A DNA stretch of 64,000 nucleotides from Desulfovibrionaceae bacterium (GCA_028689675.1 JAQVCS010000005.1:1-64000), one strand, 5' to 3'; positions 10,597 through 19,192 are shown, counted from the first letter of the stretch. Numbers and translations are program-made. Notes: generated from the letters alone by a model not told the origin.

Positions 10597-12090
10597 TTAC
10601 ACCACGCCCGTTCCCGTCAGCATGCTGGCAAGGCTTTTCGCCGCGCCCTGCGTGCCGTTGGTCATAACGCCGCGCGCCAGCTTTTCGGCCTCGGCCTCGG
10701 CGTCAAAGTCGTCGGGCAAGGTGCCTGTCTGCTTCAGTAATTCGTGGTATGTTTCTAGTGACAACGCCCCAGAGCGGTACATTTCCAGCAGGTAGGAATC
10801 CTGTACGGCGCGGCTGAACTGCGTGTTGACCTTGACGCTGGGGCCGTCTTCCTCGCCCCACCACTTGGCGATGTAATGCAGGCAGTTTTCAAGAAAGTCT
10901 TGAAAGCCGACCGCCCAGCCCATGAGCGTACTGTTGTTCTCGCTGGCGTCGCGGTCAACTTCCGTAGCCGTCAACGCGCCAGACTTGGGCTGCAATAATT
11001 GCAGACCATACATGGCCATCTCGTTCTTGATGGTTTCCAGCTCGGCCATAGACGCAGTAACGGCGGAAGCGTCCACACCCACACTTTTCAGGTCTCCATA
11101 CGGGTCTTCACTGGCCAGCATCCGCCCCGCGCCCACGGTGACATCAGATTCCGTGCCGTCGGCATTGCGAATCTTACCCAGCATGCGTCCAAACCAGACT
11201 GGACGCCGTACATATTCCATAAGTTCGCATTGCCCGCAGGAGGCAGACCAGTAGCGGCGATTAAGGTCTGCAAGGTCGTAGAGTGCTGGCTGTGCGGACG
11301 CATGGCCGCACTTTTCGCCAGGCGCGAAGATGGACAACGGCACTACACCCAGTGTTGACGTCCCTTCGCTTTCTAACTCAAAAATATCCGCGTCGCCATG
11401 TTTTACCCAGACTTGCCATGAGTCTGCCCACAGTACGCGGATACGCACAACCTGCTGCTGTCCCCACTTTGTTCTCCCGTCAGGCTCCATGCCGTATTCA
11501 AAGTAGCGGAAGTGTGTCACCACAGGCCAGCCGCCGCGTGTTTCCACCCAGCAGTCTATGACGTTCTGTGCAGGGATGTGCACAAGGTACGGTGCCCAGC
11601 CGTTGGCCTTGTCGCTGGCAACGGTCTTGGTTTGCCATGTCTGTTCTGTCTCGTTGAAGTATTCCGTAACACCGTTGTTCTGGCGCACCTGCACGCGGCT
11701 GTAATCTGCCAGCGCGTAGGTAATGCCGTCACACAGGCCAGCTTCAAAGACACTCGCCGCCCAAGCTGTTACGTTGTTCCCAGCACGGTCAACATCTTCT
11801 GCCCAAAGCTGAAAACGTTCACTTGCGTCATCACCAAACACCACAGGCTTCTGGAATACCTGCCCGCGCATGTATGCCAGCGTGCGCTTAAACGTGTTCA
11901 ACAGCGCAGGACGGCGCAAGCGCTCTCTGTAGGCCTTGTCACTCTCGCCATCGCCGCGCTCAATATAGCGCTCACCAGCACGAACCATGGCGGGGGATCC
12001 GCCCAAAAGGTCATGCGGCAAGCGCATCATATCGTGCTGATGAAATTGTTCCATGGACGGGGTTTCCAGTGTCTGTACTAAGCTGGCCAT
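10597..12090 (-). CDS. Phage portal protein (DUF4055 type)
   Basis: A 497-aa protein starting MASLVQTLETPSMEQFH. Features include the long N-terminal helical part with RGDGESDKAYRERLRR, NTFKRTLAYMRGQVFQKPV, and a Y..DLADLNRRYW motif typical of DUF4055 portals. Portals form the dodecameric DNA entry ring at one capsid vertex and bind the terminase. It lies between TerL and the MuF gene, the usual order. Confidence 0.8.
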   Translation of the reverse strand: MASLVQTLETPSMEQFHQHDMMRLPHDLLGGSPAMVRAGERYIERGDGESDKAYRERLRRPALLNTFKRTLAYMRGQVFQKPVVFGDDASERFQLWAEDVDRAGNNVTAWAASVFEAGLCDGITYALADYSRVQVRQNNGVTEYFNETEQTWQTKTVASDKANGWAPYLVHIPAQNVIDCWVETRGGWPVVTHFRYFEYGMEPDGRTKWGQQQVVRIRVLWADSWQVWVKHGDADIFELESEGTSTLGVVPLSIFAPGEKCGHASAQPALYDLADLNRRYWSASCGQCELMEYVRRPVWFGRMLGKIRNADGTESDVTVGAGRMLASEDPYGDLKSVGVDASAVTASMAELETIKNEMAMYGLQLLQPKSGALTATEVDRDASENNSTLMGWAVGFQDFLENCLHYIAKWWGEEDGPSVKVNTQFSRAVQDSYLLEMYRSGALSLETYHELLKQTGTLPDDFDAEAEAEKLARGVMTNGTQGAAKSLASMLTGTGVV

Positions 12091-12101
12091 CTATGCCTCC
12101 G

Positions 12102-13409
12102 CTAGCGTAGCGTTGTGGTTGTGGTGACAGACGTTGAACGGCGTGTCGTCGGAAATTCTGAATAAACATAGTAGCCTAGCGCGTCTGATATATGCGTAAG
12201 TGAGGGATCGCCTTTCTTGTCTATTTCTCCGCTCCCGCCCTTAAGCAGTGCCACGCCTTCAAGGTCTTTGACAATATGCGGCGCATGGGCGGGGTCAACC
12301 ATAAGGCGAATGTCCCCTGCATCAGACGTCAGACGGCTGTTAACGGAGTTGACGCGGGCACGTTCTGGCGGGTTTGCCGTGGGCACGCGATAGCTGACAC
12401 GGGCAGCAAAGGGCGCGGAGCGAAATTCGGCACGAATCAAGTCCCAATCAGAACCAGCGACTTTCGCGCTTCCGCGGCTGCCCCCAGAGGCGTCGCCGTA
12501 ACAGACGACAGAGCCCTGATGCTGTCCCCAATCGGCAATGAGCTTGCGGCACACGGCGGGCGTATTGCTGTTGCGTGGTATGTACACCTCGCCTAAGACA
12601 GCTGTGCCCTGAAGACCGTTAGGCAGAACCGCCTCTTGGCATACGGCAGCAACGCCTGGCTCTACGTTGAAGTCAAAGCAGAAGGCCAGCGGCGCGCGTG
12701 GGTTGTACAAGGTGCGCAAGGGCGCGGTGTGCGTCTCGATAAAGAACGGATAATAGACACGCCCCTCAAAGTTGACAAAGCTGGCATTGTATTCTTGGTT
12801 GAAGGTCAGCTCGTCCAGTTCGCGGCGGGCAATTTCCACTTCCTCTGGCGGAACATTTCCGCCCTCGATGGTCGTATAGGAGAAAGCTGCCCAGTGTGGC
12901 TCTTGCGGATCAAGGCCGCGCTGGTACAGGTCATACGCCCAGTTGCGCCCCTTGGGCGTGCCCAAAAACAGCGCCGCGCCGCCCGTGTCCGAGAGTGTAG
13001 CGCGCAGGACTTCAAACCACGCTTCTGGCTTTATGTCGGCAAACTCATCCATGACGATGAAATTCAGACCAACGCCGCGCAGAGAGTCGAAGTTATCAGC
13101 CCCGCGCAGGGATATGGTTGAGTCGTTGAACAGTTCTAGAGTTAGGTCTGATTCGTTGACTCTCTTTATCAAGCTGGCAGGCAGGCTTCTTTTAAGCATC
13201 AGCCATGCAATTTGCTTGGCTTGCCTGTATGATGGTGCCACATACCAGCACCGTTGCTGTTTTGCTTCTACTGCTTTGCAAAGCAATACTGTTGTCGCAA
13301 GATGTGTTTTTCCAAATCGTCGTCCAGATACGACAACGCGAAAACGCGCTTTTGAAGTAAACACGTCGAACTGCGGTGAGGAAAGATTGAAAACAAAGTC
13401 AACATGCAC
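12102..13409 (-). CDS. terL: Phage terminase large subunit (TerL)
   Basis: DNA-packaging ATPase and nuclease. Walker A is SGRRFGKT near the N-terminus, Walker B is LNFIVMDEFAD, and the C-terminal RNase H-like nuclease carries CFDFNVEPG, YGDASGGSRG and SDALGYYV. I place the start at the GTG at 13409 because AAGGA lies 8 bases upstream; a longer ATG start at 13439 has no ribosome site. It overlaps the small-subunit stop by 11 bases. Confidence 0.88.
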   Translation of the reverse strand: MHVDFVFNLSSPQFDVFTSKARFRVVVSGRRFGKTHLATTVLLCKAVEAKQQRCWYVAPSYRQAKQIAWLMLKRSLPASLIKRVNESDLTLELFNDSTISLRGADNFDSLRGVGLNFIVMDEFADIKPEAWFEVLRATLSDTGGAALFLGTPKGRNWAYDLYQRGLDPQEPHWAAFSYTTIEGGNVPPEEVEIARRELDELTFNQEYNASFVNFEGRVYYPFFIETHTAPLRTLYNPRAPLAFCFDFNVEPGVAAVCQEAVLPNGLQGTAVLGEVYIPRNSNTPAVCRKLIADWGQHQGSVVCYGDASGGSRGSAKVAGSDWDLIRAEFRSAPFAARVSYRVPTANPPERARVNSVNSRLTSDAGDIRLMVDPAHAPHIVKDLEGVALLKGGSGEIDKKGDPSLTHISDALGYYVYSEFPTTRRSTSVTTTTTLR

Positions 13410-13782
13410 TGCCGCGTTCCTTGATAATAATTTGTACATTTGTCGGTTCTACAGGCGTTGTCTGCTTGTCAAACATGCCAAGGTGCTTGCCTTCCAGCTC
13501 AAGCCCCCTGAGAGCAGTTTTCAGATCGCCTTCATCGCGGGCTTGTCTAGATACATCCTGAATGTCTTTGAGTACGTCGAGGGCTGTTCTGGACGTTTTT
13601 TCAGCACGTCTGGCTTGAGCGGCGGCAATAGCCTGCGCGATTACAGGTTTTGACAGGTTCTCAGCACCAGTCCTGCTCGCCGTCTTCGTGCTATATCCCG
13701 CACGAATGGCCGCCTGTGTGGCGTTCATGTCGATAAGATACTCATCGACAAAAGCCCGTTGCTTTGCCGTCAAGCCAGCCAT
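13399..13782 (-). CDS. terS: Phage terminase small subunit (TerS)
   Basis: A 127-aa protein with the Terminase_2 pattern: GLTAKQRAFVDEYLIDMNATQAAIRAGYS (HTH-like DNA-binding region, residues 3-31) followed by a helical oligomerisation part. It recognises the packaging site and hands DNA to TerL. The next gene overlaps it by one base. Confidence 0.85.
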   Translation of the reverse strand: MAGLTAKQRAFVDEYLIDMNATQAAIRAGYSTKTASRTGAENLSKPVIAQAIAAAQARRAEKTSRTALDVLKDIQDVSRQARDEGDLKTALRGLELEGKHLGMFDKQTTPVEPTNVQIIIKERGSAC

Positions 13783-14063
13783 TACTTCCCCCTCCCGCTG
13801 CGCAGGAGAACCTTCACGTCGGCTTTTATCTCGCTGATGTCATCTAGCGCGGCCTCAAATCGCGCTAACTGCAGTCCCTGCTCTTCGCTGCGTGTTCTAA
13901 GGTACTCAAGGCGCTGGTCATGCTCCTGCGCCCGCATTTCAACACTGGCAATGCGAGCCTCTAGCCTTGCGTTAAATGCGGCAATAGCAAGTGAGGCTGC
14001 CCCCAGCCCCACAAGCACCTGCACCACAAGAGGCACAACAAAAGCCTTAAAATACTCGGTCAT
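13782..14063 (-). CDS. Membrane-anchored coiled-coil lysis-region protein
   Basis: A 93-aa protein with one N-terminal membrane segment (about residues 9-30, FVVPLVVQVLVGLGAASLAI) and then a coiled coil (ARIASVEMRAQEHDQRLEYLR onward). Its place beside holin and endolysin suggests an i-spanin, XhlA-like accessory or similar lysis factor. There is no signature to decide among these. Confidence 0.55.
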   Translation of the reverse strand: MTEYFKAFVVPLVVQVLVGLGAASLAIAAFNARLEARIASVEMRAQEHDQRLEYLRTRSEEQGLQLARFEAALDDISEIKADVKVLLRSGRGK

Positions 14064-14069
14064 GGCGCT

Positions 14070-14372
14070 TCACAACCCCATGCCAAGCATGGCCATGAGC
14101 AAGGATGTACTTTCTTTAAGCACACTGGGCGGCAAAGTGACGTCGGGAAAATAGGTGGCAATAATGCCCCTGCCGATAATTTCCCAAGCAAAAATGAGTG
14201 CCAGCACCCAGCCCAAGAAAGAGCGCCATAAGCGCAGTGGCGAGCTGGGCGCACCCGCAATCTCCTGCTCGTTAATACGGCTCTGCGCTTCGTTAACTTT
14301 TGCGCGGTCTGGCAAAACCCTGTCCGCCACCTTTCCCAGCAGCTTGCCTAACAAATCAAACATGTTCGCCAC
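14070..14372 (-). CDS. Phage holin (3TM-type family)
   Basis: A 100-aa protein. A charged N-terminal half (LGKLLGKVADRVLPDRAKV) precedes the PSSPLRLWRSF motif and a hydrophobic segment (about 52-74, LGWVLALIFAWEIIGRG), then a C-terminal hydrophobic tail. This matches the holin_3TMs family that permeabilises the inner membrane for endolysin release. It lies 7 bases downstream of the endolysin gene. Confidence 0.75.
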   Translation of the reverse strand: MANMFDLLGKLLGKVADRVLPDRAKVNEAQSRINEQEIAGAPSSPLRLWRSFLGWVLALIFAWEIIGRGIIATYFPDVTLPPSVLKESTSLLMAMLGMGL

Positions 14373-14378
14373 CCTCCA

Positions 14379-14996
14379 TTATACAGCCCCCAAAAGCAGT
14401 TTACCTTCTGCATTTCTCCTGCCTATGTATTCGCTCCAGTTTGTAGAACACAATTCACGAGCGGCCTCTTCCCATTGCCCAGCAACTAAGAAGCGCCACG
14501 TCTTTGGAAATTTTCGCATTCCACTAGTGCCGTGTTGATAGAGCAGGGAATAAATTACAGCCTGTACTTGCCACGGTGCGGCATCAAAAGCGCCTTTCCC
14601 AGCTTCACGGTCATAGCGTGCAGAAATGATATTCAGGTGATACTTGTGCATGCAGTGGTCAAGAGTCTCAGCTACTGCGGGAGAAACGGTGAGCGGGATA
14701 CGGTGCAGAACCTCAAGAGCCTCTGCCTTGCGTTTCCCTATGTATGGGATAAGTGGGTTGATGATACCTAAGGGCACGCCGTTACTGCGCAGGGTATTCA
14801 TGTCCGTCTGCCCAAGGTCAACGCCCGTGGCAATGGTCACCCCAGACGCGCCCATGGGCACATAGTTTACAGGGTTGCCCACGCCTTTGTAGTTTGCAGT
14901 TCCCCCACTTTTTTTAAAACAGGGAATATAGCCTACAGTCTGGCGCTCACCCTCTACGGTTTCTAAAAAACTTTCAATCTTATCTATATTTTTCAT
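14379..14996 (-). CDS. Phage endolysin, pesticin-like muramidase
   Basis: A 205-aa protein. An N-terminal TVEGE (candidate catalytic Glu about residue 17) and the GVTIATGVDLGQ motif (about 52-63, with candidate catalytic Thr and Asp) resemble the pesticin/T4-lysozyme-like muramidase family. It would cut glycan strands of peptidoglycan at lysis. No signal peptide is seen, in keeping with holin-dependent export. Confidence 0.78.
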   Translation of the reverse strand: MKNIDKIESFLETVEGERQTVGYIPCFKKSGGTANYKGVGNPVNYVPMGASGVTIATGVDLGQTDMNTLRSNGVPLGIINPLIPYIGKRKAEALEVLHRIPLTVSPAVAETLDHCMHKYHLNIISARYDREAGKGAFDAAPWQVQAVIYSLLYQHGTSGMRKFPKTWRFLVAGQWEEAARELCSTNWSEYIGRRNAEGKLLLGAV

Positions 14997-15077
14997 TCCA
15001 TACCCCTGATATTTATTTTCCTATATCATGAGTATGTACTAAATTTATAGCCCGTAGTTGTCTTTTCTGGAAAATAT

Positions 15078-15308
15078 TTAGCAGCATACAGAACATGGTA
15101 AAACAATAGGCAGCATAAGTGCGTGCCCAATAATCCTACGCTGAACAGTTTTTGTTTCCCCGCATTCAATGCACTTGCAATAGCGCCGTATATAATCTCT
15201 ATCCCTCGCTGTGTGCACCACGAGCATCTGCCCGTTGCACACTGGGCATACTGGGCATTTGCATGGCCTCCCAATAGGGCGAATAGGGTATGTTTTGTTT
15301 TTTTTCAC
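15078..15308 (-). CDS. Small zinc-ribbon protein
   Basis: A 76-aa cysteine-rich protein using a GTG start at 15308 that overlaps the end of the rusA-like gene. CKCPVCPVC is followed by YCKCIECGETKTVQRR, giving two or more CxxC pairs that should bind zinc. The fold resembles Ogr/Delta-type late activators, and the position before the late operon would fit, but the match is loose. Confidence 0.5.
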   Translation of the reverse strand: MKKNKTYPIRPIGRPCKCPVCPVCNGQMLVVHTARDRDYIRRYCKCIECGETKTVQRRIIGHALMLPIVLPCSVCC

Positions 15309-15745
15309 AGTGTTTTCCCGCCCAGTTCTTGCACAATAACCTTCCATCGTGGTCTGTCAGAGTATACCTTGCGTATGTCGATATGTGCCACTGCATTATC
15401 ATCATGCCAAAATTGCAGCCTTGTCATGCGGTCGGCGATATTTTTGCAAAGATTATCCAAGTCGCCCTTCTTTGTGTGCCATATCTCTTGCCCTTCAAGT
15501 ATAGCTTTACGTGCCCATCGCGGAGCGCTTTTTGGCAAAGGCATATACGCCGTAAAGGCAAGCTCTACCGCCCCGCTCAGGGGCACTGCTGGGGCATGAG
15601 GGGCAAGCAGTGCGTCAAGTGTCGCTTCCACATCACGCTGCCTTTGTGCTTTGTAGGCAACAGCATGCCCACAGCGTACAGCATGACGAGCTCGTGCCTG
15701 TGGCGTGGGGATACAGTTCAGGGTAAATTCAAGCACTCGTTTCAT
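15305..15745 (-). CDS. rusA: RusA-family Holliday junction resolvase
   Basis: A 146-aa protein with the RusA catalytic pattern KKGDLDNLCKNIADRM and FWHDDNAVAHIDIRK (metal-binding aspartates about residues 95-120). It resolves branched DNA during phage replication and recombination before packaging. It sits between replication genes and the lysis block. Confidence 0.85.
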   Translation of the reverse strand: MKRVLEFTLNCIPTPQARARHAVRCGHAVAYKAQRQRDVEATLDALLAPHAPAVPLSGAVELAFTAYMPLPKSAPRWARKAILEGQEIWHTKKGDLDNLCKNIADRMTRLQFWHDDNAVAHIDIRKVYSDRPRWKVIVQELGGKTL

Positions 15746-15748
15746 GGC

Positions 15749-15997
15749 TCACATCCCGAACATATTTTTCAAATAGTGAAGCGTGGCATCGTCTGTGCTT
15801 TTTTCGCGCACATTTGGCTCCTGCTTACACGAAAGCAGCATAACCGCATCGTTGACTATCTTAAGTGCTTTACGCTCGCAGAAATCAATACAGCGCGATT
15901 TTGGCACACTTTTTTTAGGCATGAACGTGTTCCCAAAAACTTCACACTTCCACATATCGCCGCAGGTGGAACAAACTTTTTTCTCTGTCTTTTCCAT
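15749..15997 (-). CDS. Small cysteine-rich phage protein
   Basis: An 82-aa protein starting MEKTEKKVCSTCGDMWKC. The ATG at 15997 is preceded by GGGGGGCG; the longer frame upstream lacks a ribosome site. One CxxC pair plus further cysteines (SRCIDFCERK) suggest metal binding. Family not recognised. Confidence 0.55.
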   Translation of the reverse strand: MEKTEKKVCSTCGDMWKCEVFGNTFMPKKSVPKSRCIDFCERKALKIVNDAVMLLSCKQEPNVREKSTDDATLHYLKNMFGM

Positions 15998-16008
15998 ATC
16001 GCCCCCCC

Positions 16009-16398
16009 CTATTGCACTTCTCGGCACGCAACGCGCGTCAGGTTTTTCATCCTCTGTGCCGCGTCCTTGTCACCCCGCAGGGCAGCGAGTACATCGCTTG
16101 CCTTCTGCCCCCACTCGCTGGCTGGGGCGTCGGTTATTTCAGGCAGTGCCTGCTGGTCATTCTGTACGCCCTGCTGCCGACACTGTGGCAAGAGGTCGAA
16201 AATATGGGCAGGAGTGGGGAAACGCTTCCCAGTGCGGCGATACATGGCGCAAGCACGCTGCATATTGCAAAGCTGCTCATCGCAAAAAGCGTCATCCCAC
16301 ACGTCTGCCAGCAACTGCACCTCTTCTGGCGTGTAGTTCGTGGCGTACATCGTGTTCAAGACGACAAGTTGCCGAAGAATCCAATTTTTCTTGTCCAT
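16009..16398 (-). CDS. Possible helicase loader/inhibitor-type replication protein
   Basis: A 129-aa protein starting MDKKNWILRQLVVLNTMY. The ATG at 16398 has a strong GGAGG 6 bases upstream although it lies inside the end of the upstream replication gene (107-base overlap in a different frame). The pattern YRRTGKRFPTPAHIFDLLP resembles phage helicase-loader or inhibitor proteins encoded just after a replisome organiser. The role is inferred from position. Confidence 0.5.
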   Translation of the reverse strand: MDKKNWILRQLVVLNTMYATNYTPEEVQLLADVWDDAFCDEQLCNMQRACAMYRRTGKRFPTPAHIFDLLPQCRQQGVQNDQQALPEITDAPASEWGQKASDVLAALRGDKDAAQRMKNLTRVACREVQ

Positions 16399-17374
16399 TT
16401 ATGCCTCCAGTTGACAGCACGAGAGCTGCCATATTCCGCTGCTCTTGCTTATTTTTTTGCCATTCCGTTTTTGCCGCAGGCAGTGCCGTACATCCCCCCA
16501 CAGCCGCAGGCGAAGCCCGCTCCTGCGCGGCCGGCTTTGCGTAGGGCTTGTCGTTCCAGCCCTTGCCCCGCAGCCACTTGGCCATAGCGGGCACAAAGCC
16601 GTCGCGCCACCGCTCGTCTTCTGCCGCCAAGAGCAAGATGGCGTCGTAGACCACGCTGCACTCCGCGAGCGTGCCGTTCTTGCTTAGCCTGCACCACTCC
16701 CGCCATGCGTCTTCTTCGCCCTGCTGCACAGGGTACACGGCAAAGCAGGACTTGAAAGCACCATGCTGCCCGTTGCCCTTCGAGGGGCTGTCGGTTCGCT
16801 GTGGGCTGTCTTGCGGCCAAGGCTCGGCCTGCTCTTCAGGCAAGGGGGAAGGTTCAACGCGCGCGCACGTTTTTTCTCTCTCTCTTGTCTTTTCTTCTTG
16901 CTCTGGTTCTGGTTCTGGGGCATTGCTTAACGATGCTTGCGGCATGCTCGTAGCATGCTCCGAGCATAACTCACTGCATTCTTTAGCATTACTACTTTCA
17001 CCTTGTGTCTCTTTTTTAGCATTGCCCCAACGGGCATCGGCAGCAGCCTTAGCTTTGCTCCTGCGCTCTTCAGCCTTGCTTGCGTATGCTTGGTGCTCTT
17101 CCCAGCCATGCAAAATATACTCGCCGCCTTCGCTATCGATAAAGCGCAGCGACACAAGCGCTTCTAGCAGCCTGCCCTCTTCACCGTCCCACCGTGCTGC
17201 TATCTCAATGTCCTCTTCATCCATGCCAGAAAGAACACCATCGGGTCGGCTTTGCGCCGCCCAAACCCACAGCATTTGCAGGGCAAAGACCCCCTCAAGC
17301 CCCAGCCTGCGCTTGAGCTTCACGACCTTTGGGTGGTCAAAAAATTCTACTGAAAGGCGTATATCCGTATTCAT
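16292..17374 (-). CDS. Phage replisome organizer / replication initiator-like protein
   Basis: A 360-aa protein. Start MNTDIRLSVEFFDHPKV at 17374 is chosen because its ATG overlaps the upstream stop as ATGA. Residues 1-110 resemble the phage replisome organiser N-terminal winged-helix domain (KVVKLKRRLGLEGVFALQMLW). A charged Glu/Pro-rich linker follows, then a C-terminal domain with EDAWREWCRLSKNGTL. The last about 35 residues overlap the next gene out of frame, which could mean that the C-terminus has been extended by a frameshift. Confidence 0.65.
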   Translation of the reverse strand: MNTDIRLSVEFFDHPKVVKLKRRLGLEGVFALQMLWVWAAQSRPDGVLSGMDEEDIEIAARWDGEEGRLLEALVSLRFIDSEGGEYILHGWEEHQAYASKAEERRSKAKAAADARWGNAKKETQGESSNAKECSELCSEHATSMPQASLSNAPEPEPEQEEKTREREKTCARVEPSPLPEEQAEPWPQDSPQRTDSPSKGNGQHGAFKSCFAVYPVQQGEEDAWREWCRLSKNGTLAECSVVYDAILLLAAEDERWRDGFVPAMAKWLRGKGWNDKPYAKPAAQERASPAAVGGCTALPAAKTEWQKNKQEQRNMAALVLSTGGINGQEKLDSSATCRLEHDVRHELHARRGAVAGRRVG

Positions 17375-17571
17375 AGCCCCACCTTCTTCCTTACCAACGG
17401 TCTCTTTTCCCCATGCCCGCACAGCGCGCACGTTTCTGCCACCACCACCCGCGCCCTGCCGTCCATAGTGCGCCACCGTTCGTCCCCAGCCGCCAGCCAG
17501 TGCGGCGATGTACAGCGCAGCACCCCGTGCTTAGGCGGCTCTAAGCAGTATAAGCAAAGCTCTGGCTTCAT
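17371..17571 (-). CDS. Small zinc-finger-like phage protein
   Basis: A 66-aa protein (MKPELCLYCLEPPKHGV...). The ATG at 17571 follows an AGGAGTG site. CLYC and CALCGHG form a likely zinc-binding pair. It ends with a 4-base overlap into the replication gene. Function unknown. Confidence 0.5.
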   Translation of the reverse strand: MKPELCLYCLEPPKHGVLRCTSPHWLAAGDERWRTMDGRARVVVAETCALCGHGEKRPLVRKKVGL

Positions 17572-17576
17572 GCTCT

Positions 17577-17801
17577 TCACTCCTGCCACCCAAACGTGCT
17601 GCCGTATGCTGTACTGCGCCGCTCTATAGTTTCCACGCCAAAATACTTGCGCGGCGTAGCAAAAAACTCTCTGAAATCTGGCTTCAATTTTGCGCCGTTT
17701 TGCAGCAAAGGGCATCCCTTGCAATGCACGGCGTGCTTGCCGCAATACCACGCGGGCACGGTGGCGCTCATGCGCTGGCAATAAATGGTCTCCGTGGGCA
17801 T
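17577..17801 (-). CDS. Small phage protein of unknown function
   Basis: A 74-aa protein starting MPTETIYCQRMSATVPAWYC. Cysteines are spaced as CGKHAVHCKGCPLL, and a conserved-looking REFFATPRKYFGVE follows. The start at 17801 has GGGGTGG upstream and places the gene 4 bases after the preceding stop. Not recognised. Confidence 0.5.
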   Translation of the reverse strand: MPTETIYCQRMSATVPAWYCGKHAVHCKGCPLLQNGAKLKPDFREFFATPRKYFGVETIERRSTAYGSTFGWQE

Positions 17802-17805
17802 AGTC

Positions 17806-18063
17806 TTACCACCCCTTAGCCTGCCGCTTGGCACGGCAGCGATCGCATTCGAAATCGTAGGTCGGCTTGCCACAGGTATGGCAAAAGCGCTTGGCGGTAA
17901 GCACGGCCTCTGGCTTTTTCCAGCTTGCACGGCAAGATTTTGACGATGCTTGTCGTGCCTTCTTCCTGCACGCTGGGCAGCGGCATGGCCGCGTGCCCGT
18001 AGTGCTAAAAATCACCCCGCAGTCGCAGCAAGTCTTTTGGCGTGTCTTCATCTTCGTCTTCAT
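17806..18063 (-). CDS. Small zinc-ribbon protein
   Basis: An 85-aa basic protein with CCDCGVIF, CRCPACRKK, FCHTCGKP and CDRCRAKR, that is four CxxC-type knuckles forming two zinc ribbons. GGGAGGGG precedes the start. It is first in the leftward run of replication genes; its promoter region carries TATATAAAAT and a half-site of the repressor A operator at 18116-18124. Confidence 0.6.
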   Translation of the reverse strand: MKTKMKTRQKTCCDCGVIFSTTGTRPCRCPACRKKARQASSKSCRASWKKPEAVLTAKRFCHTCGKPTYDFECDRCRAKRQAKGW

Positions 18064-18138
18064 CGCCCCTCCCCAATTTATAATGCAAGATTCTATTTTA
18101 TATAACTTTTTTTATGTAATCATTCTTCTTTGCCCCCC

Positions 18139-18387
18139 CTATAACATCATCACCTTTACAAGGTATTTTACCAAAATATTACAAGTGTTTGACGCCAATT
18201 TTACGAAGTCAGACCTACTTCCTTTCATAAGGACAGGACGCTGGATAAAAAACTCGCCAGCGAACTCTTCACACTTGCGGAGGTACTCAGACACGGAAAG
18301 CCCAAGCTCAGCCGAGCGCATGTCAATGAGCCGCTGGTGCGCGGCGTCAGTCTTGAAATTATTTTGTCTGTCTTTAGGGTTTTTCAT
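18139..18387 (-). CDS. Ribbon-helix-helix-like phage protein
   Basis: An 82-aa protein. FKTDAAHQRLIDMRSAELGL followed by SVSEYLRKCEEFAGEF has the pattern of ribbon-helix-helix/MobC-like DNA-binding proteins. It overlaps the end of the Cro-like gene by 14 bases and is transcribed with it. Function not known. Confidence 0.5.
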   Translation of the reverse strand: MKNPKDRQNNFKTDAAHQRLIDMRSAELGLSVSEYLRKCEEFAGEFFIQRPVLMKGSRSDFVKLASNTCNILVKYLVKVMML

Positions 18388-18613
18388 GGATTTTATGCTC
18401 TATGTCTCCAAAGTCAGAGTGTGTTGCCGCAGCCAGCCGTGCCATAGCCGCGCGCAGCTTGTCGGCGTTGGTGGAGGTCATGTCAAAACGATTTCCAGAA
18501 ACAACGTGCAAAACAGTAGACGGAGTAACCCCAGCCTCTCTAGCAAGACCTCGGGCAGACATTCCCGTCAAGCTCAGGAAAAATAAAATTTCTTTAACGA
18601 TAGGTGCTTTCAT
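18374..18613 (-). CDS. Cro-like HTH regulator
   Basis: A 79-aa protein. The HTH is MSARGLAREAGVTPSTVLHV (about residues 18-37), followed by SGNRFDMTSTNADKLRAAM. It is divergent from the repressor gene at 18712. Its ATG lies about 6 bases downstream of the proposed -10, so the transcript may be leaderless. It is likely the lytic regulator of the genetic switch. Confidence 0.65.
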   Translation of the reverse strand: MKAPIVKEILFFLSLTGMSARGLAREAGVTPSTVLHVVSGNRFDMTSTNADKLRAAMARLAAATHSDFGDIEHKIHEKP

Positions 18614-18618
18614 GTCTT

Positions 18619-18649
18619 AATGATTCCATAAGTAATCATTTAAGTCAAC
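18619..18649 (-). promoter_or_regulatory. Leftward early promoter with operator A
   Basis: A 22-bp palindrome AATGATT-N8-AATCATT at 18619-18640 fills the spacer of a leftward promoter (TTGACT at 18644-18649, 17-bp spacer ending at AATCAT). Bound repressor would occlude RNA polymerase. The same palindrome occurs at 19893-19914 with identical geometry. Confidence 0.65.
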
Positions 18650-18711
18650 AAAAAGGCGTACCAATTACTCTTGGTGGTGGATACTTTTGTAATCATATAG
18701 TAGGAAAAATT

Positions 18712-19095
18712 ATGAAAAATTTATTTATCTCTACCATGAATAAACTTGCAAGCTCCATCAAACGAGAAGGGAGTATCAGGCAGGCGGCTATCAGTCTCGA
18801 CATGAATCCGACGACTGTTTCCCGTTGGTTTTCAGAAGAAAGAAGCCCTGATTTTAAGCTGCTATGCCTATTACTGGAGCGATACGGGGTCGATATTGTT
18901 TTCCCTGAAGATGAGAAAATTTCCCCTGATGCTAGGCGAGTATTAGAGCTAGAGCATACGAACAAAGTTTTAGAAAAAAAGAACATAGAACTTCAGGCGC
19001 AAGTCGATATCCTGCGCGACATGATGCAGCAGCAACGCCCCGCCCCCCAGCAAGCACAGCTCCCCCTGCCAGAGCCAGCTAAAAAGGCGGGGTAG
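18712..19095 (+). CDS. Repressor A, CI-like HTH protein
   Basis: A 127-aa protein starting MKNLFISTMNKLAS; AGGAAA precedes the ATG and upstream starts lie in the operator. The HTH is GSIRQAAISLDMNPTTVSRWF (about 19-39). A leucine-rich coiled coil (about 84-108) probably dimerises it, and the tail is Gln/Pro-rich. No peptidase domain is present, so induction is unlikely to be by LexA-type self-cleavage. It is the presumed lysogeny repressor for operator A sites. Confidence 0.65.
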   Translation: MKNLFISTMNKLASSIKREGSIRQAAISLDMNPTTVSRWFSEERSPDFKLLCLLLERYGVDIVFPEDEKISPDARRVLELEHTNKVLEKKNIELQAQVDILRDMMQQQRPAPQQAQLPLPEPAKKAG

Positions 19096-19192
19096 GCAGG
19101 GGGAAGTGCAACATTTTGCGGGGTAACTTTCGCAGGACGTAGAGAGCACGCAGCAACAAATAACCCCGCCGAAGCGGGGTAAAGGGGTAACT

